Shown piece after piece: positions 8,380 through 16,897 of a stretch of 52,997 bases of DNA. The DNA lies in contig CADCAS010000013.1 of the NCBI GenBank assembly GCA_902799465.1, positions 1 to 52,997 on the forward strand. Direction: 5' to 3'. Source of the DNA: an uncultured Eubacteriales bacterium. GTDB lineage: Bacteria > Bacillota > Clostridia > Christensenellales > Aristaeellaceae. Every line of letters starts with the position of its first letter. Position 1 is the first letter of the stretch. A program made the translations under genes and the position numbers. Under the pieces are notes generated by a model. That model worked only from the letters and a program-made list of their open reading frames with translations, was not told where the DNA came from and searched no databases.

Positions 8380-9318
8380 TTACCGCATGCCCTTGTCGTA
8401 GGGGATGCCCTCGGCCTTGGGGGCGGCGGAGTTCTTGGAGAACAGGGCCAGCACCACCAGGGAGATGATGTAGGGCAGCATGTTGTAGACGGTGGAGGGG
8501 AGGTTGAGGTTCTTGAGGAACTGGAAGCCGGTGTAGACGTTGGACAGCGAGCGGAACAGTCCGAACAGCAGCGCCGCCAGGGCGATGCGCTGAGGCTTCC
8601 ACGCGCCGAAGATCATGACGGCCAGGGCCAGGAAGCCGAAGCCGGCCACGCCGTTTTCAAACTTCCAGGCGGACACGCCGGCGGTGATGTACACCAGACC
8701 GCCCAGGCCGCCCAGCAGGCCGGAGATCATGACGCCCGCGTAGCGCATCTTCAAAACGTTGATGCCCACGGAGTCCGCCGCCTGAGGATGCTCGCCGCAC
8801 GCCATGAGCCGCAGGCCGAACTTGGTCTTGTAGAGGATGACGTAGGAGGCGATCAGCAGGACCACCGCCAGCACCATGAACCAGCTGAACTCGGTGCCGG
8901 GGGAGATGACGAACGCCTTCTTGGCCTCCACGTACATGATCTCGGAGGACACGTTGGAGGAATCGGCGGCGGTGTTGATGGCCTTGACGATGACCGTGGC
9001 CGCCGCGGTGCCCAGCAGGTTCATGGCGGTGCCCACCAAAGTCTGGTCCGCCTTGAAGTTGATGGCCGCCACCGCCAGCAGCAGGGAGTAGAGCACGCCG
9101 GTCAGCATGGCCGCGAGGGTGACGATGATGAACACAAGGGCCGGCGCCGTCGAGGCGGGCAGGTATTTCATCACCAGCGCGCCGCCCAGCGCGCCGAACA
9201 CCATGATGCCCTCCAGGCCGATGTTGATGACGCCGGAGTGCTCCGAGAAGCAGCCGCCCAGGGCCACCAGCATCAGCACCGAGGTGAAGATCAGCGTATA
9301 CTGCAATAACAGGATCAT
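8380..9318 (-). CDS. nucleoside-type ABC transporter permease (NupQ-like)
   Basis: One of two membrane subunits of a BMP-family importer. The 312-residue protein has about 8-9 hydrophobic segments. EHSGVINIGLEGIMVFGALG near the N-terminus and GLRLMACGEHPQAADSVGIN are typical of the NupQ/YufQ branch. The start ATG 9318 overlaps the stop of the preceding permease gene (ATGA), with AAGGGGGG just upstream; the longer upstream frame belongs to that gene in another phase. It is the last gene of the operon and a terminator follows. Confidence 0.9.
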   Translation of the reverse strand: MILLLQYTLIFTSVLMLVALGGCFSEHSGVINIGLEGIMVFGALGGALVMKYLPASTAPALVFIIVTLAAMLTGVLYSLLLAVAAINFKADQTLVGTAMNLLGTAAATVIVKAINTAADSSNVSSEIMYVEAKKAFVISPGTEFSWFMVLAVVLLIASYVILYKTKFGLRLMACGEHPQAADSVGINVLKMRYAGVMISGLLGGLGGLVYITAGVSAWKFENGVAGFGFLALAVMIFGAWKPQRIALAALLFGLFRSLSNVYTGFQFLKNLNLPSTVYNMLPYIISLVVLALFSKNSAAPKAEGIPYDKGMR

Positions 9319-10433
9319 GCGTTGCGGCCCCCCTTCTTGTTGTCCTTGGCGTCGAGCCGCCTGTTCATGAACTGCTTCATGAACAGCACGAAGCTGCACA
9401 TATAGATGATCACCGAAGAGATCAGATCAGAGATCTGGGCGCAGTACATGTTCATGTTCACGTTCGCGCCGCCGCGGGTGATGTGCTGGATGAAGTAGGA
9501 GGAGAAGATGGCGCCGATGGGGTTGAGGCCGCCCAGGAAGGCCGCGGCGATGCCGTTGAAGCCCATGGCGGGCACGCTGGCCTGGGTGACGGCCCACTGC
9601 TCAAAGTCGCTCAGATACAGCATCGCCGCGCCCATGCCCGCCAGACCGCCGGCGATGGCCATGGTCAGGATGATGTTGAACCGGTCGCGCATGCCGCTGT
9701 ATTTGGCAGCGTTCTTGTTGAGGCCCGTGGCACGCAGCTCATAGCCCAGCTGGGTCTTGTTCAGGAGCACCCAGATCAGCACGCACATGAGGATGGCCAG
9801 CGGGATGGCCAGGGTGACGTTTTTCTGGTTGAACACGTTGTTCAGCCCCAGCGTCGGCAGCAGCGACTGCGCGCTCTGGGAGGTGATGGTGAAGGTGTCC
9901 TTGCCAGTGGGGTTTTTCACCGGGGCCAGCAGGGTGTTCACCAGGTACAGCGAGATCCAGTTCAGCATGATGCAGGAGATGACCTCGTTGACGTTGCGAT
10001 AGGCCTTGAGGATGCCGGAGATGGCACCCAGCAGCGCGCCCGCCAGCACGGCGGCGATCAGGCACAGGTACCAGGGCATGTGCAGCGCCAGGGCGCAGAA
10101 GATGCTGGCACCCGCGCCGGCCACGTACTGGCCCGCCGCGCCGATGTTGAACAGGCCCACCTTATAGGCGAACAGCACCGACAGCGAGCACATCAGAAGC
10201 GGCGCGGTGGTCACCAGGGTGACGCCGAAGTTCTTCAGCTGCTTCTCGGGCTTGGAATAGGCCCAGAAGTTCTTCAGCACGTCCATGATGGCCTCGGTGG
10301 CGCCCGCAGGATTGATGATCAGCAGGGCGATATAGCCCACCAGCACGCCCAGTATGATGCACACCAGGCTGGCCAGCAGGGTCTGGAATCCGGGTTTCCG
10401 AAGGAGGGAGGAACGCTCCTTACTTGCCTGCAT
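9315..10433 (-). CDS. nucleoside-type ABC transporter permease (NupP-like)
   Basis: Second membrane subunit of the importer. 372 residues, with an N-terminal cytoplasmic stretch and about nine membrane segments; YKVGLFNIGAAGQYVAGAGA and GYELRATGLNKNAAKYSGM are family landmarks. The start ATG 10433 (MQASKERSSL) has GAGGAGGTG upstream and overlaps the ATPase gene by 14 bases. Family knowledge: pairs with the smaller NupQ-like permease and an ABC protein with two ATPase domains. Confidence 0.9.
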   Translation of the reverse strand: MQASKERSSLLRKPGFQTLLASLVCIILGVLVGYIALLIINPAGATEAIMDVLKNFWAYSKPEKQLKNFGVTLVTTAPLLMCSLSVLFAYKVGLFNIGAAGQYVAGAGASIFCALALHMPWYLCLIAAVLAGALLGAISGILKAYRNVNEVISCIMLNWISLYLVNTLLAPVKNPTGKDTFTITSQSAQSLLPTLGLNNVFNQKNVTLAIPLAILMCVLIWVLLNKTQLGYELRATGLNKNAAKYSGMRDRFNIILTMAIAGGLAGMGAAMLYLSDFEQWAVTQASVPAMGFNGIAAAFLGGLNPIGAIFSSYFIQHITRGGANVNMNMYCAQISDLISSVIIYMCSFVLFMKQFMNRRLDAKDNKKGGRNA

Positions 10434-11970
10434 AGCTTGGCACCTCCTCACGCTTGGCTCCGGCCATGTACAGGCCGATCTCCTTGGGATTTGTCTTCTT
10501 GGGATCGAGCTCGCCCACGATCTCGCCCTCGTACATCACCAGGATGCGGTCGGACACGTCCAGCACTTCGTCCATCTCCAGCGACACCAGCAGCACAGCC
10601 TTGCCCTCGTTGCGCTGTTCGACGATCTGCTTGTGGATGTACTCGATGGCGCCCACGTCCAGGCCGCGGGTGGGCTGCACGGCGATCAGCAGCGCGGGGT
10701 CCTTGTCGATCTCGCGGGCGATGATGGCCTTCTGCTGGTTGCCGCCGGACATGCTGCGGGCGGTGGTGATGGGGCCCTGGCCGGAGCGGATGTCATACTG
10801 CTCGATGAGCTTCTCCGCGTACTTGCGGATGTTCTTGCGATTCAGGAAACCGAAGGTGTTGAACTCGGGCTCGAAGTAGCGCTGGAGCACGATGTTGTCC
10901 TCCAGGGAATAGTCCAGCACCAGGCCGTGCTTGTGCCGGTCCTCGGGAATGTGGCTCATGCCCAGCACGGAGCGCTGCCGGATCAAGGAGCGGGTCAGAT
11001 CCTTGCCCTCGAGGGTGATGGTGCCGGAGGAGAGCGGCTCCAGCCCGGACAGGCCGTAGACGAACTCGGTCTGGCCGTTGCCGTCGATGCCCGCGATGCA
11101 GACGATCTCCCCCTCGCGCACCTGGAGCGATACGTGCTTCACCGCGTCGCCGTGGTGGCTGTGGGAGGCCACGGACATGTCCTTGATGTCCAGTATGACC
11201 TTGCCGGGGGTCTTGGGCGGCTTCTCCACGTGGAAGTTGACGTTGCGGCCCACCATCATGGCGGAGAGGTCCTCCATGGTCACGTCCTTGGTGTTGACCG
11301 TGCCGATGTACTTGCCCTTGCGAAGCACCGAGCAGCGGTCCGCCACGGCCATGATCTCGGCCAGCTTGTGGCTGATGAACAGTATCGACTTGCCCTCGGC
11401 GGCGAGGTTCTTCATGATCTGCATCAGCTCATCGATCTCCTGGGGCGTCAGCACGGCGGTGGGCTCGTCGAAGATCAGTATCTCGTTGTCCCGGTAGAGC
11501 ATCTTCAGAATCTCCGTGCGCTGCTGCATGCCCACGGTGATGTCCGAGATCTTCGCGTCCGGGTCCACCTGGAGGCCGTAGCGGTTGGACAGGTCGATGA
11601 CGCGCTGCCTGGCCTCGGACTTCTTCAGAAAGCCAAACTTGTCCGTGGGCTCCACGCCCAGGATGATGTTGTCCAGCACCGTGAAGCACTCCACCAGCTT
11701 GAAGTGCTGGTGCACCATGCCGATGCCCAGGGCGTTGGCGTCGTTGGGGTCGTTGATTTTGACCTCCTTGCCATCCTTCTTGATGATGCCCTCTTCCGCC
11801 TGGTACAGGCCGAACAGCACGCTCATCAGCGTGGACTTGCCCGCGCCGTTTTCGCCCAGCAGCGCGTGGATCTCGCCCTTCCTCAGCTGGAGCGTGATGT
11901 CGTCATTGGCGATGATGCCGGGGAATCGCTTGGTGATGTGCAGCATCTCAATGGCGTATTGGTTCTCCAA
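10420..11970 (-). CDS. nucleoside-type ABC transporter ATP-binding protein (NupO-like)
   Basis: Drives the importer by ATP hydrolysis. The 516-residue protein holds two ABC domains in tandem. The first has Walker A GENGAGKST (residues 38-46), the QHFKLVECFTVLDN segment and Walker B LIFDEPTAVLTP. The second has CIAGIDGNGQTEFV in place of a normal Walker A and a signature MSGGNQQKAIIARE with LIAVQPTRGLDVGA. A degenerate second site is normal in this family, as in RbsA and YufO. The gene follows the substrate-binding protein after a partial terminator, which should lower its expression relative to that protein. Confidence 0.92.
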   Translation of the reverse strand: MENQYAIEMLHITKRFPGIIANDDITLQLRKGEIHALLGENGAGKSTLMSVLFGLYQAEEGIIKKDGKEVKINDPNDANALGIGMVHQHFKLVECFTVLDNIILGVEPTDKFGFLKKSEARQRVIDLSNRYGLQVDPDAKISDITVGMQQRTEILKMLYRDNEILIFDEPTAVLTPQEIDELMQIMKNLAAEGKSILFISHKLAEIMAVADRCSVLRKGKYIGTVNTKDVTMEDLSAMMVGRNVNFHVEKPPKTPGKVILDIKDMSVASHSHHGDAVKHVSLQVREGEIVCIAGIDGNGQTEFVYGLSGLEPLSSGTITLEGKDLTRSLIRQRSVLGMSHIPEDRHKHGLVLDYSLEDNIVLQRYFEPEFNTFGFLNRKNIRKYAEKLIEQYDIRSGQGPITTARSMSGGNQQKAIIAREIDKDPALLIAVQPTRGLDVGAIEYIHKQIVEQRNEGKAVLLVSLEMDEVLDVSDRILVMYEGEIVGELDPKKTNPKEIGLYMAGAKREEVPSYAGK

Positions 11971-12020
11971 TTCCGATCCCTCCTACACGTAATTGGGAAT
12001 TTGTCTGACCGTGATCTTTC

Positions 12021-12061
12021 ACAAAAGCCCCCGTTTCCGCATGTGGAACAGGGGCTTTTGT
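12021..12061 (-). terminator. hairpin between the binding-protein gene and the ATPase gene
   Basis: ACAAAAGCCCC pairs with GGGGCTTTTGT (11 bp), extended inward by CGTTTCC/GGAAC with a bulge. Its place inside the operon suggests partial termination or 3'-end protection, giving more binding protein than transporter. Bases 11971-12020 and 12062-12099 show nothing else. Confidence 0.7.
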
Positions 12062-12099
12062 CAAAGCCCGGGGGAGGGGACTCCCCCGGAGGTTCGGGT

Positions 12100-13188
12100 T
12101 TACTTCACGGTGCCCAGATCATTGACGGTGATGGTGGTGGCGGGCATGGCGTCGATGGCGTCGGAGACGGTGATCTCGCCATTGAACATCTTGGCCACCA
12201 GGTCAGAGTAATCGGCCTCGGTGAAGGTGTCGGCCCACTGAGTGGAGGGAGCCAGCTGCACATAGTTGGCAGCGGGATCGGTGCCCACCAGGCCCAGGGA
12301 CTCGACCTTGCCGCCGTAGTTGGCGAAATTGCCGGCAACAGTCTCGGCCAGCAGGGTGTTCACGGTGGCGCCCAGGCCCTTCATGGCGGAGGTCACGGTC
12401 AGGCCGTCGCCATAGGTGCCGTCGATGATGCCCTTCTGGTCCACGTCAACGCCGATGACCTTGCCGCCGTCGACCTTGGCAGCCGCCTCAGCCGCGGAGG
12501 AGTAGATGCCGCCGCCGCAGGCGAACACGCACTGCACGCCCAGGGTCTGATACCAGTTGTCCATATAGGCGGTGATGTCGGCATCGCCGTAGAACTGGTT
12601 GCCGTACACGTACTCGACAGTGGCGTCCACGCCCAGCTCGGTGGCAGCCGCGTCAGCGCCCTGCACGAAGCCGAAGCCATAGCGCACCACAGCGGGAACC
12701 GCCATGCCGCCCAGGAAGCCCAGGTGGGTGTAGCCCAGCTTCACAGCCGCGTAGCCGGCCATGTAGCCGCACAGCTCCTCTTTGTAGACCGCGCAGTACA
12801 CGTTCTCGGCCACAGCCGCGCCGCCCAGGTCGCCCTCAGAGACGTCCAGCGCGATGAAGCTGATCTCGGGATACTCCTCCTGCACCTCGGCGATGGTCTC
12901 GCCAAAGGCATAGCCGGGCATCACGATCACGTTGTAGCCCTCATCGTCGGCCTTTTCGACCATGGCCACGCGCTCGGCGGTGGAGTCGCCGTTGGGCTTG
13001 TAGTAGGTGAAGTCGATGCCGTTGGCCTCGCAGTAAGCCTTGCAGGCTTCATAGGTGGTTTGGTTGAAGGACTGGTCGGTGATGTCGCCGTAGTCGGTGA
13101 TCATCGCCACGCGGTACTCGCCCTCGGCGAACGCCGCCACGGACAGCAGCATGACCACAGCCAGCAGAACAGAGAGAAGCTTCTTCAT
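12100..13188 (-). CDS. BMP-family substrate-binding protein of a nucleoside ABC importer
   Basis: Captures the substrate outside the membrane; relatives (PnrA/TmpC, BmpA, NupN) bind purine nucleosides. The 362-residue protein begins with a clear signal peptide (MKKLLSVLLAVVMLLSVAAF) and then RVAMITDYGDITDQSFNQTT, the typical BMP opening; VIVMPGYAFGETIAEVQ and GVDVDQKGIIDGTYGDG follow. There is no lipobox cysteine: cleavage is predicted after AFA by signal peptidase I, although this family is usually lipid-anchored in Gram-positives. Start ATG 13188, AAAGGAGG eight bases upstream. Confidence 0.9.
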   Translation of the reverse strand: MKKLLSVLLAVVMLLSVAAFAEGEYRVAMITDYGDITDQSFNQTTYEACKAYCEANGIDFTYYKPNGDSTAERVAMVEKADDEGYNVIVMPGYAFGETIAEVQEEYPEISFIALDVSEGDLGGAAVAENVYCAVYKEELCGYMAGYAAVKLGYTHLGFLGGMAVPAVVRYGFGFVQGADAAATELGVDATVEYVYGNQFYGDADITAYMDNWYQTLGVQCVFACGGGIYSSAAEAAAKVDGGKVIGVDVDQKGIIDGTYGDGLTVTSAMKGLGATVNTLLAETVAGNFANYGGKVESLGLVGTDPAANYVQLAPSTQWADTFTEADYSDLVAKMFNGEITVSDAIDAMPATTITVNDLGTVK

Positions 13189-13234
13189 AGTCCAATTCCT
13201 CCTTTGATGTTGAGCATAAATATGCTTCATCACT

Positions 13235-13263
13235 ATTATAACAGAATTATGGCGATTTGTGAA
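13235..13263 (-). promoter_or_regulatory. promoter of the nucleoside importer operon
   Basis: Minus strand TTCACA (13258-13263), 17-base spacer, TATAAT (13235-13240). Confidence 0.75.
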
Positions 13264-13305
13264 GGGGAAAGCGCGATTTGGAAAGAATTTTGAGCAAATG
13301 CCGGA

Positions 13306-14097
13306 TTACTTTACCCGCCCGTCATCCTGAACGGCATAGCGGTATTTCTCAAAGCGGTATCGCTGCTTCTTCTGGGTGACGTTCCCATACTCGATGGCCT
13401 CCACGGGGCAGTTCTGGATGCAGGACATGCAGTGGGCGCAGCTCTTCCCGTTCCAGACGGGCTTTCCCTCCACGATGCGGATGACATTCAGCGGACACCC
13501 CCTGGCGCATTTCCCGCACCCGACGCACTTCTCCGTCGCCTGAAAATCGCGGACACCCTGACGGACGCGGGACCATACCGGGTTGAAGGGCAGCGTGATC
13601 AGCACCTCAAACAGCCAGACGTGGCGGGATCTGAGCCGCTCCTGCCGCTCGATGGACGCCGCGATGGCCTCGAGCTGTCCGTTAGTCTGACGTATCCTGC
13701 GCTCGATCTCAGCCGTCTCCAGCTCCGGGTAGGCGTCGCTGGCGATGTAGTTGCGGGGCATGGTGAGGTTGGCGCAGCCCATGTAGCGCAGACCCTTTTT
13801 GCGGACGATGGATCGGGCCAGCACGCCGCTGATGCCCGCGTAGCCGCCGCTGGTGAAGATGAAGTATACGTCCCTGTTCCCGGTCAGCGGTGTCCTGCGG
13901 AGCCAGGCGGTGAGGAAGCGGGGCATTTCGCAGACGTAGGTCGGCGCGCAGATGATAAACGGCGCATCGGATTGAATGGGCGTGTAATCGGAACGCCTGA
14001 TCTTATCCAGAAGGTCAAGCGCTTCGTCTCCGAGCCGTGCCGCCAGCCCCTGCGCGACAAAGCGCGTGTTGCCTGTGGCACTGAAATATAGAATCAT
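13306..14097 (-). CDS. EFR1-family flavodoxin/ferredoxin fusion
   Basis: A 263-residue electron carrier. The N-terminal half is flavodoxin-like with the FMN-binding loop FSATGNTRFVA at residues 5-15 and FIFTSGGYAGISG. The C-terminal part is a bacterial ferredoxin with two 4Fe-4S sites, CVGCGKCARGCPLNVI and CAHCMSCIQNCPVEAI. EFR1 proteins are common in gut Clostridia; their partner is generally unknown. The start ATG 14097 follows AAAGGAGC. It is monocistronic with its own promoter, divergent from the lipid-type operon. Confidence 0.9.
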   Translation of the reverse strand: MILYFSATGNTRFVAQGLAARLGDEALDLLDKIRRSDYTPIQSDAPFIICAPTYVCEMPRFLTAWLRRTPLTGNRDVYFIFTSGGYAGISGVLARSIVRKKGLRYMGCANLTMPRNYIASDAYPELETAEIERRIRQTNGQLEAIAASIERQERLRSRHVWLFEVLITLPFNPVWSRVRQGVRDFQATEKCVGCGKCARGCPLNVIRIVEGKPVWNGKSCAHCMSCIQNCPVEAIEYGNVTQKKQRYRFEKYRYAVQDDGRVK

Positions 14098-14144
14098 CTG
14101 AAGCTCCTTTCATGAGCGTTTCCGTGTCGTTCATGCTCGCTCCT

Positions 14145-14173
14145 ACTATAGCACAGACTCGGCCCGAATGCAA
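14145..14173 (-). promoter_or_regulatory. promoter of the EFR1 gene
   Basis: Minus strand TTGCAT (14168-14173), 17-base spacer, TATAGT (14145-14150). Confidence 0.65.
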
Positions 14174-14259
14174 CGGTCGTGGCGAGGCGGGGCTGCCGGA
14201 TTGTAGTCTTGGAGTTGAGAGAGGGAAGTTTAAAAGCATGTTTATACAAGTTAAAAACC

Positions 14260-14307
14260 AACATACAACAAATGTATGTTGAAGAAATTGGCAAATCATT
14301 ATATAAT
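14260..14307 (+). promoter_or_regulatory. promoter with overlapping inverted-repeat operator for the 14451-16828 operon
   Basis: TTGAAG (14279-14284), 17-base spacer, TATAAT (14302-14307). An inverted repeat AACATAC (14260-14266) / GTATGTT (14274-14280) ends inside the -35 box, where a bound dimeric repressor would block RNA polymerase. The rest of the 350-base gap (14308-14450) is an untranslated leader with no recognised element. Confidence 0.6.
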
Positions 14308-14450
14308 GAAATGGGTCGGCGCAATCCGGGTCAGCTTTGCTTTTGCCGTGACCGGGTGAGAAGCGCCGCCGTCCGCGCGGGGTCAGGCGCAAGAAGCTCA
14401 TAATATAGACTGACGGGACGAACCCGGGCGATCATCAGGGGGGAGATACT

Positions 14451-15353
14451 ATGTTTGGCAGGAGACCCGACGGGAGGCGCATCAGGGGGATCGATCCGAT
14501 CGTGCGAATCACCCCCTATGTCATGCCCATGCGCTGCGACGCGCAGGTGTTTTTGAAATACAGGATAGATCTGGAGGTGCTGGCGGAGTACATCCGTCGG
14601 CAAAGGTTGGAGAAGGGCGAACAGCTCTCCTACATGCAAATCATCATGGCCGCCTATGTGCGCGCCATCGGCCGCAATCCCCAGGTCAACCGCTTCGTCA
14701 TGAACAAGCAGCTCTTTGCCCGGAACAACTGCTCCTGCGCCTTCACGCTGCTGAAGGACCCTCATGACATCGACCGGGGTGAGGCCGTGGCGAAGATCAA
14801 GTTCGATCTCACGGATACGGTCTACGACGTGCGGGACCGCGTGAACGCCGCGGTGGCGGCCAACCGGGTCGACCAGACGCCGGGCTTCGTCGAAAAGCTG
14901 CTCGGTGTGCTCTTCGCCGTGCCGGGTCTGGCCACCGTGTTCGTGGCACTGATCCGCCTGCTGGACCGCTACGGCCTCGCGCCCGGCGTCCTGATGGATG
15001 AACTGCCCTTCTACGTGGGTCTCTTCCTCACCAATATGGCCTCCATACAGCTCCAGGATGTGAACCACCACCTCTACAACTGGGGCAATGTGGGTATCTT
15101 CGCGGGGATGGGCCTGGAGGAGCGCTGCGCCGTGGTGGAGAACGGCCAGACGCGCATGAAGCGGTTCCTTCCGCTGGGCATGACCATCGACGAGCGCGTC
15201 TGCTCCGGCGCGCACTATGCCCGCTTCTTCAAGGACATACGGCACTATCTGAAGCACCCGGAGCTGCTGGAGCTTCCCCCGGACGAGGTCCGCTTCGACG
15301 AGGGCTATGAATACCACGAACCCAAGCCGGCGTCACACGTGAAGCCAAAATGA
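14451..15353 (+). CDS. 2-oxoacid dehydrogenase E2-like acyltransferase domain protein, catalytic residues altered
   Basis: A 300-residue protein with the chloramphenicol-acetyltransferase-like fold of E2 subunits but no lipoyl or E3-binding domain. The place where E2 enzymes have DHRxxDG reads IDERVCSGAHYARFF (about residues 244-258), so the catalytic His is Glu and the following Asp is Ser. Standard acyl transfer is therefore doubtful. A hydrophobic helix lies near residues 155-180. GGGGGGAG precedes the ATG. The next two genes encode a PlsC-type acyltransferase and a PAP2 phosphatase, so a membrane-lipid role is an inference from context. Confidence 0.7.
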   Translation: MFGRRPDGRRIRGIDPIVRITPYVMPMRCDAQVFLKYRIDLEVLAEYIRRQRLEKGEQLSYMQIIMAAYVRAIGRNPQVNRFVMNKQLFARNNCSCAFTLLKDPHDIDRGEAVAKIKFDLTDTVYDVRDRVNAAVAANRVDQTPGFVEKLLGVLFAVPGLATVFVALIRLLDRYGLAPGVLMDELPFYVGLFLTNMASIQLQDVNHHLYNWGNVGIFAGMGLEERCAVVENGQTRMKRFLPLGMTIDERVCSGAHYARFFKDIRHYLKHPELLELPPDEVRFDEGYEYHEPKPASHVKPK

Positions 15354-15371
15354 GATCAACAGGCGTATCCT

Positions 15372-16142
15372 ATGAAAAAGCTGTCCTGGTATTGCTACCG
15401 CGCTGCCTGCGCGCTGATGCGAAGGATCTGCCCCGCCCCAGAGTTTACGGGCTTGGAGAACCTTCCGCAGGGGCGTCCCTGCATCATCGTGGGCAATCAC
15501 GCCCACACCTACGGGCCGGTTTATTCGGAGCTCTATCTGCCCTTTCCCCGCGCGATCTGGTGCATCGCCGATATGATGGACCTGAAGGCGCTGCCCGACT
15601 ACGCCTTTCGGGACTTCTGGTCCCATAAGCCGCGCTGGTGCCGCTGGTTTTACCGGATATTGTCTTATATTATCGCGCCGATCTGCGTCCCTGTGCTGAC
15701 AAACGCCCACTGCGTCGGCGTCTACAAGGACTACCGCGTAATGACCACGCTGCGTAAATCCATCCGTCACATGGAGGCCGGCGATCACATCGTCATCTTC
15801 CCGGAGAAGGATGTTCCCTGCAACGATATCGTCTGGGAGTTTCAGGAGGGCTTTGTGGACCTGGCCGCCATGTACGCGCGGCGGACGGGCGAGCCCGTCG
15901 ACTTTGTGCCCATGTACGTTGCGCCGAAGCTGAAGCGCGTGTGCTTTGGAAAGCCCGTCGCCTTTGATCCCACTGCCAGCCCCGAGGCGGAGCGGGTGCG
16001 CGTCTGCCACGCCCTGACGGAGGCCATCACGGATATGGCGCGGAGCCTGCCGATACACAGTGTTGTCCCTTATCCCAATATCCCCAGGCGCCAGTACCCC
16101 TTAAACCGCCCAACGAACCCTGACGAGGATCTGTCTACATGA
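15372..16142 (+). CDS. lysophospholipid acyltransferase family protein (PlsC-like)
   Basis: 256 residues, probably membrane-associated, predicted to move an acyl chain to a glycerolipid. The acceptor loop reads GNHAHTYGPVYSELY: the usual HX4D box has His but Gly where Asp is expected. The second block IVIFPEKDVPCND corresponds to the FPEG region. FVPMYVAPKLKRVCFGKPV is the later PlsC block. I recall the same His-X4-Gly-Pro form in other Clostridia, so it may define a subfamily rather than a dead enzyme. The ribosome-binding site is weak. The 3' end overlaps the next gene by four bases. Confidence 0.8.
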   Translation: MKKLSWYCYRAACALMRRICPAPEFTGLENLPQGRPCIIVGNHAHTYGPVYSELYLPFPRAIWCIADMMDLKALPDYAFRDFWSHKPRWCRWFYRILSYIIAPICVPVLTNAHCVGVYKDYRVMTTLRKSIRHMEAGDHIVIFPEKDVPCNDIVWEFQEGFVDLAAMYARRTGEPVDFVPMYVAPKLKRVCFGKPVAFDPTASPEAERVRVCHALTEAITDMARSLPIHSVVPYPNIPRRQYPLNRPTNPDEDLST

Positions 16143-16828
16143 AAAAACCTGCCGTAGATTATCGGGAATTCAGGCTGTCCCGGCTGAACGAGCCCCGCTT
16201 TGCCCACGTCAAGCTGCTGGGCGGCTGGATCGCCTACTTTTTGCTGTATTACCTCACGGAGAACTTCATCCCCCCGGAGAGGCTCCACGTCATACACTGC
16301 GCCCTGGACGATATGATTCCCTTCAACGAGGGCTTTCTGATCATCTATTGCTACTGGTTTTTCCTCGTGGCGGGGTCGCTTTTGTACTTTTTCCTCTACG
16401 ACATCCCGTCCTTTAAGCGGCTGCAGTGCTACATCATGCTCACCCAGGCGGTGGCCATGGTGGTCTACATCCTCTTTCCCAGCGTGCAGCTTTTGCGCCC
16501 GGAGCGCTTCGAGCGGGACAATGTGCTGACGCGGCTGATGGCGTTCATCTATGCCTTTGATACCCCCACGGGGGTGTGTCCCTCCCTTCACGTGGCCTAT
16601 TCCGTCGCCATCGCCTCGGTATTCTGCCACAGAAGGGACGGAAACCGGCTCTGGAAGGCCTTCATGGTCGTCTCTGCTGTCGCCATTTCGATATCCACCG
16701 CCTTTGTCAAGCAGCACTCCGTTGTGGACATATTCGCCGCGCTCCCCGTCTGCGTCTTCGCCGAATACCAGGTGTTCGGTCCGACGCGGCTGAACCGGTG
16801 GCTCGAAGGCGGCAGCACCGACACGTGA
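16139..16828 (+). CDS. PAP2-superfamily membrane phosphatase
   Basis: 229 residues with about six membrane segments. The catalytic block is CPSLHVAYSVAIASVF (the SLH part of motif 2) and STAFVKQHSVVDIFAA (motif 3, with His as nucleophile). It belongs to the branch with FVKQH that includes inositol- and sphingolipid-phosphotransferase-like proteins. Probable role: removing or transferring a phospho-headgroup on a lipid or isoprenoid. ATG 16139 overlaps the plsC-like stop codon. A terminator follows at 16848. Confidence 0.85.
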   Translation: MKKPAVDYREFRLSRLNEPRFAHVKLLGGWIAYFLLYYLTENFIPPERLHVIHCALDDMIPFNEGFLIIYCYWFFLVAGSLLYFFLYDIPSFKRLQCYIMLTQAVAMVVYILFPSVQLLRPERFERDNVLTRLMAFIYAFDTPTGVCPSLHVAYSVAIASVFCHRRDGNRLWKAFMVVSAVAISISTAFVKQHSVVDIFAALPVCVFAEYQVFGPTRLNRWLEGGSTDT

Positions 16829-16847
16829 CCCGCTGCAAGCCCCATGA

Positions 16848-16881
16848 AAACGCCCTCGCGCACGACCGCGCGAGGGCGTTT
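16848..16881. terminator. bidirectional terminator between the PAP2 gene and hydA
   Basis: Perfect 14-bp stem, 16848-16861 with 16868-16881, 6-base loop. Terminal AAA/TTT pairs supply short U-runs for both convergent operons. Confidence 0.85.
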
Positions 16882-16897
16882 GATATAAAGAAACGGA

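Noticed and set aside
263..13293. Very long open frames antisense to real genes, for example 263-2437 (-), 2933-5248 (+) and 10354-13293 (+)
   Set aside because: They lie opposite clearly conserved genes, have low-complexity Gly/His/Val/Ala-rich translations and no ribosome-binding sites. They arise from high GC at third codon positions.
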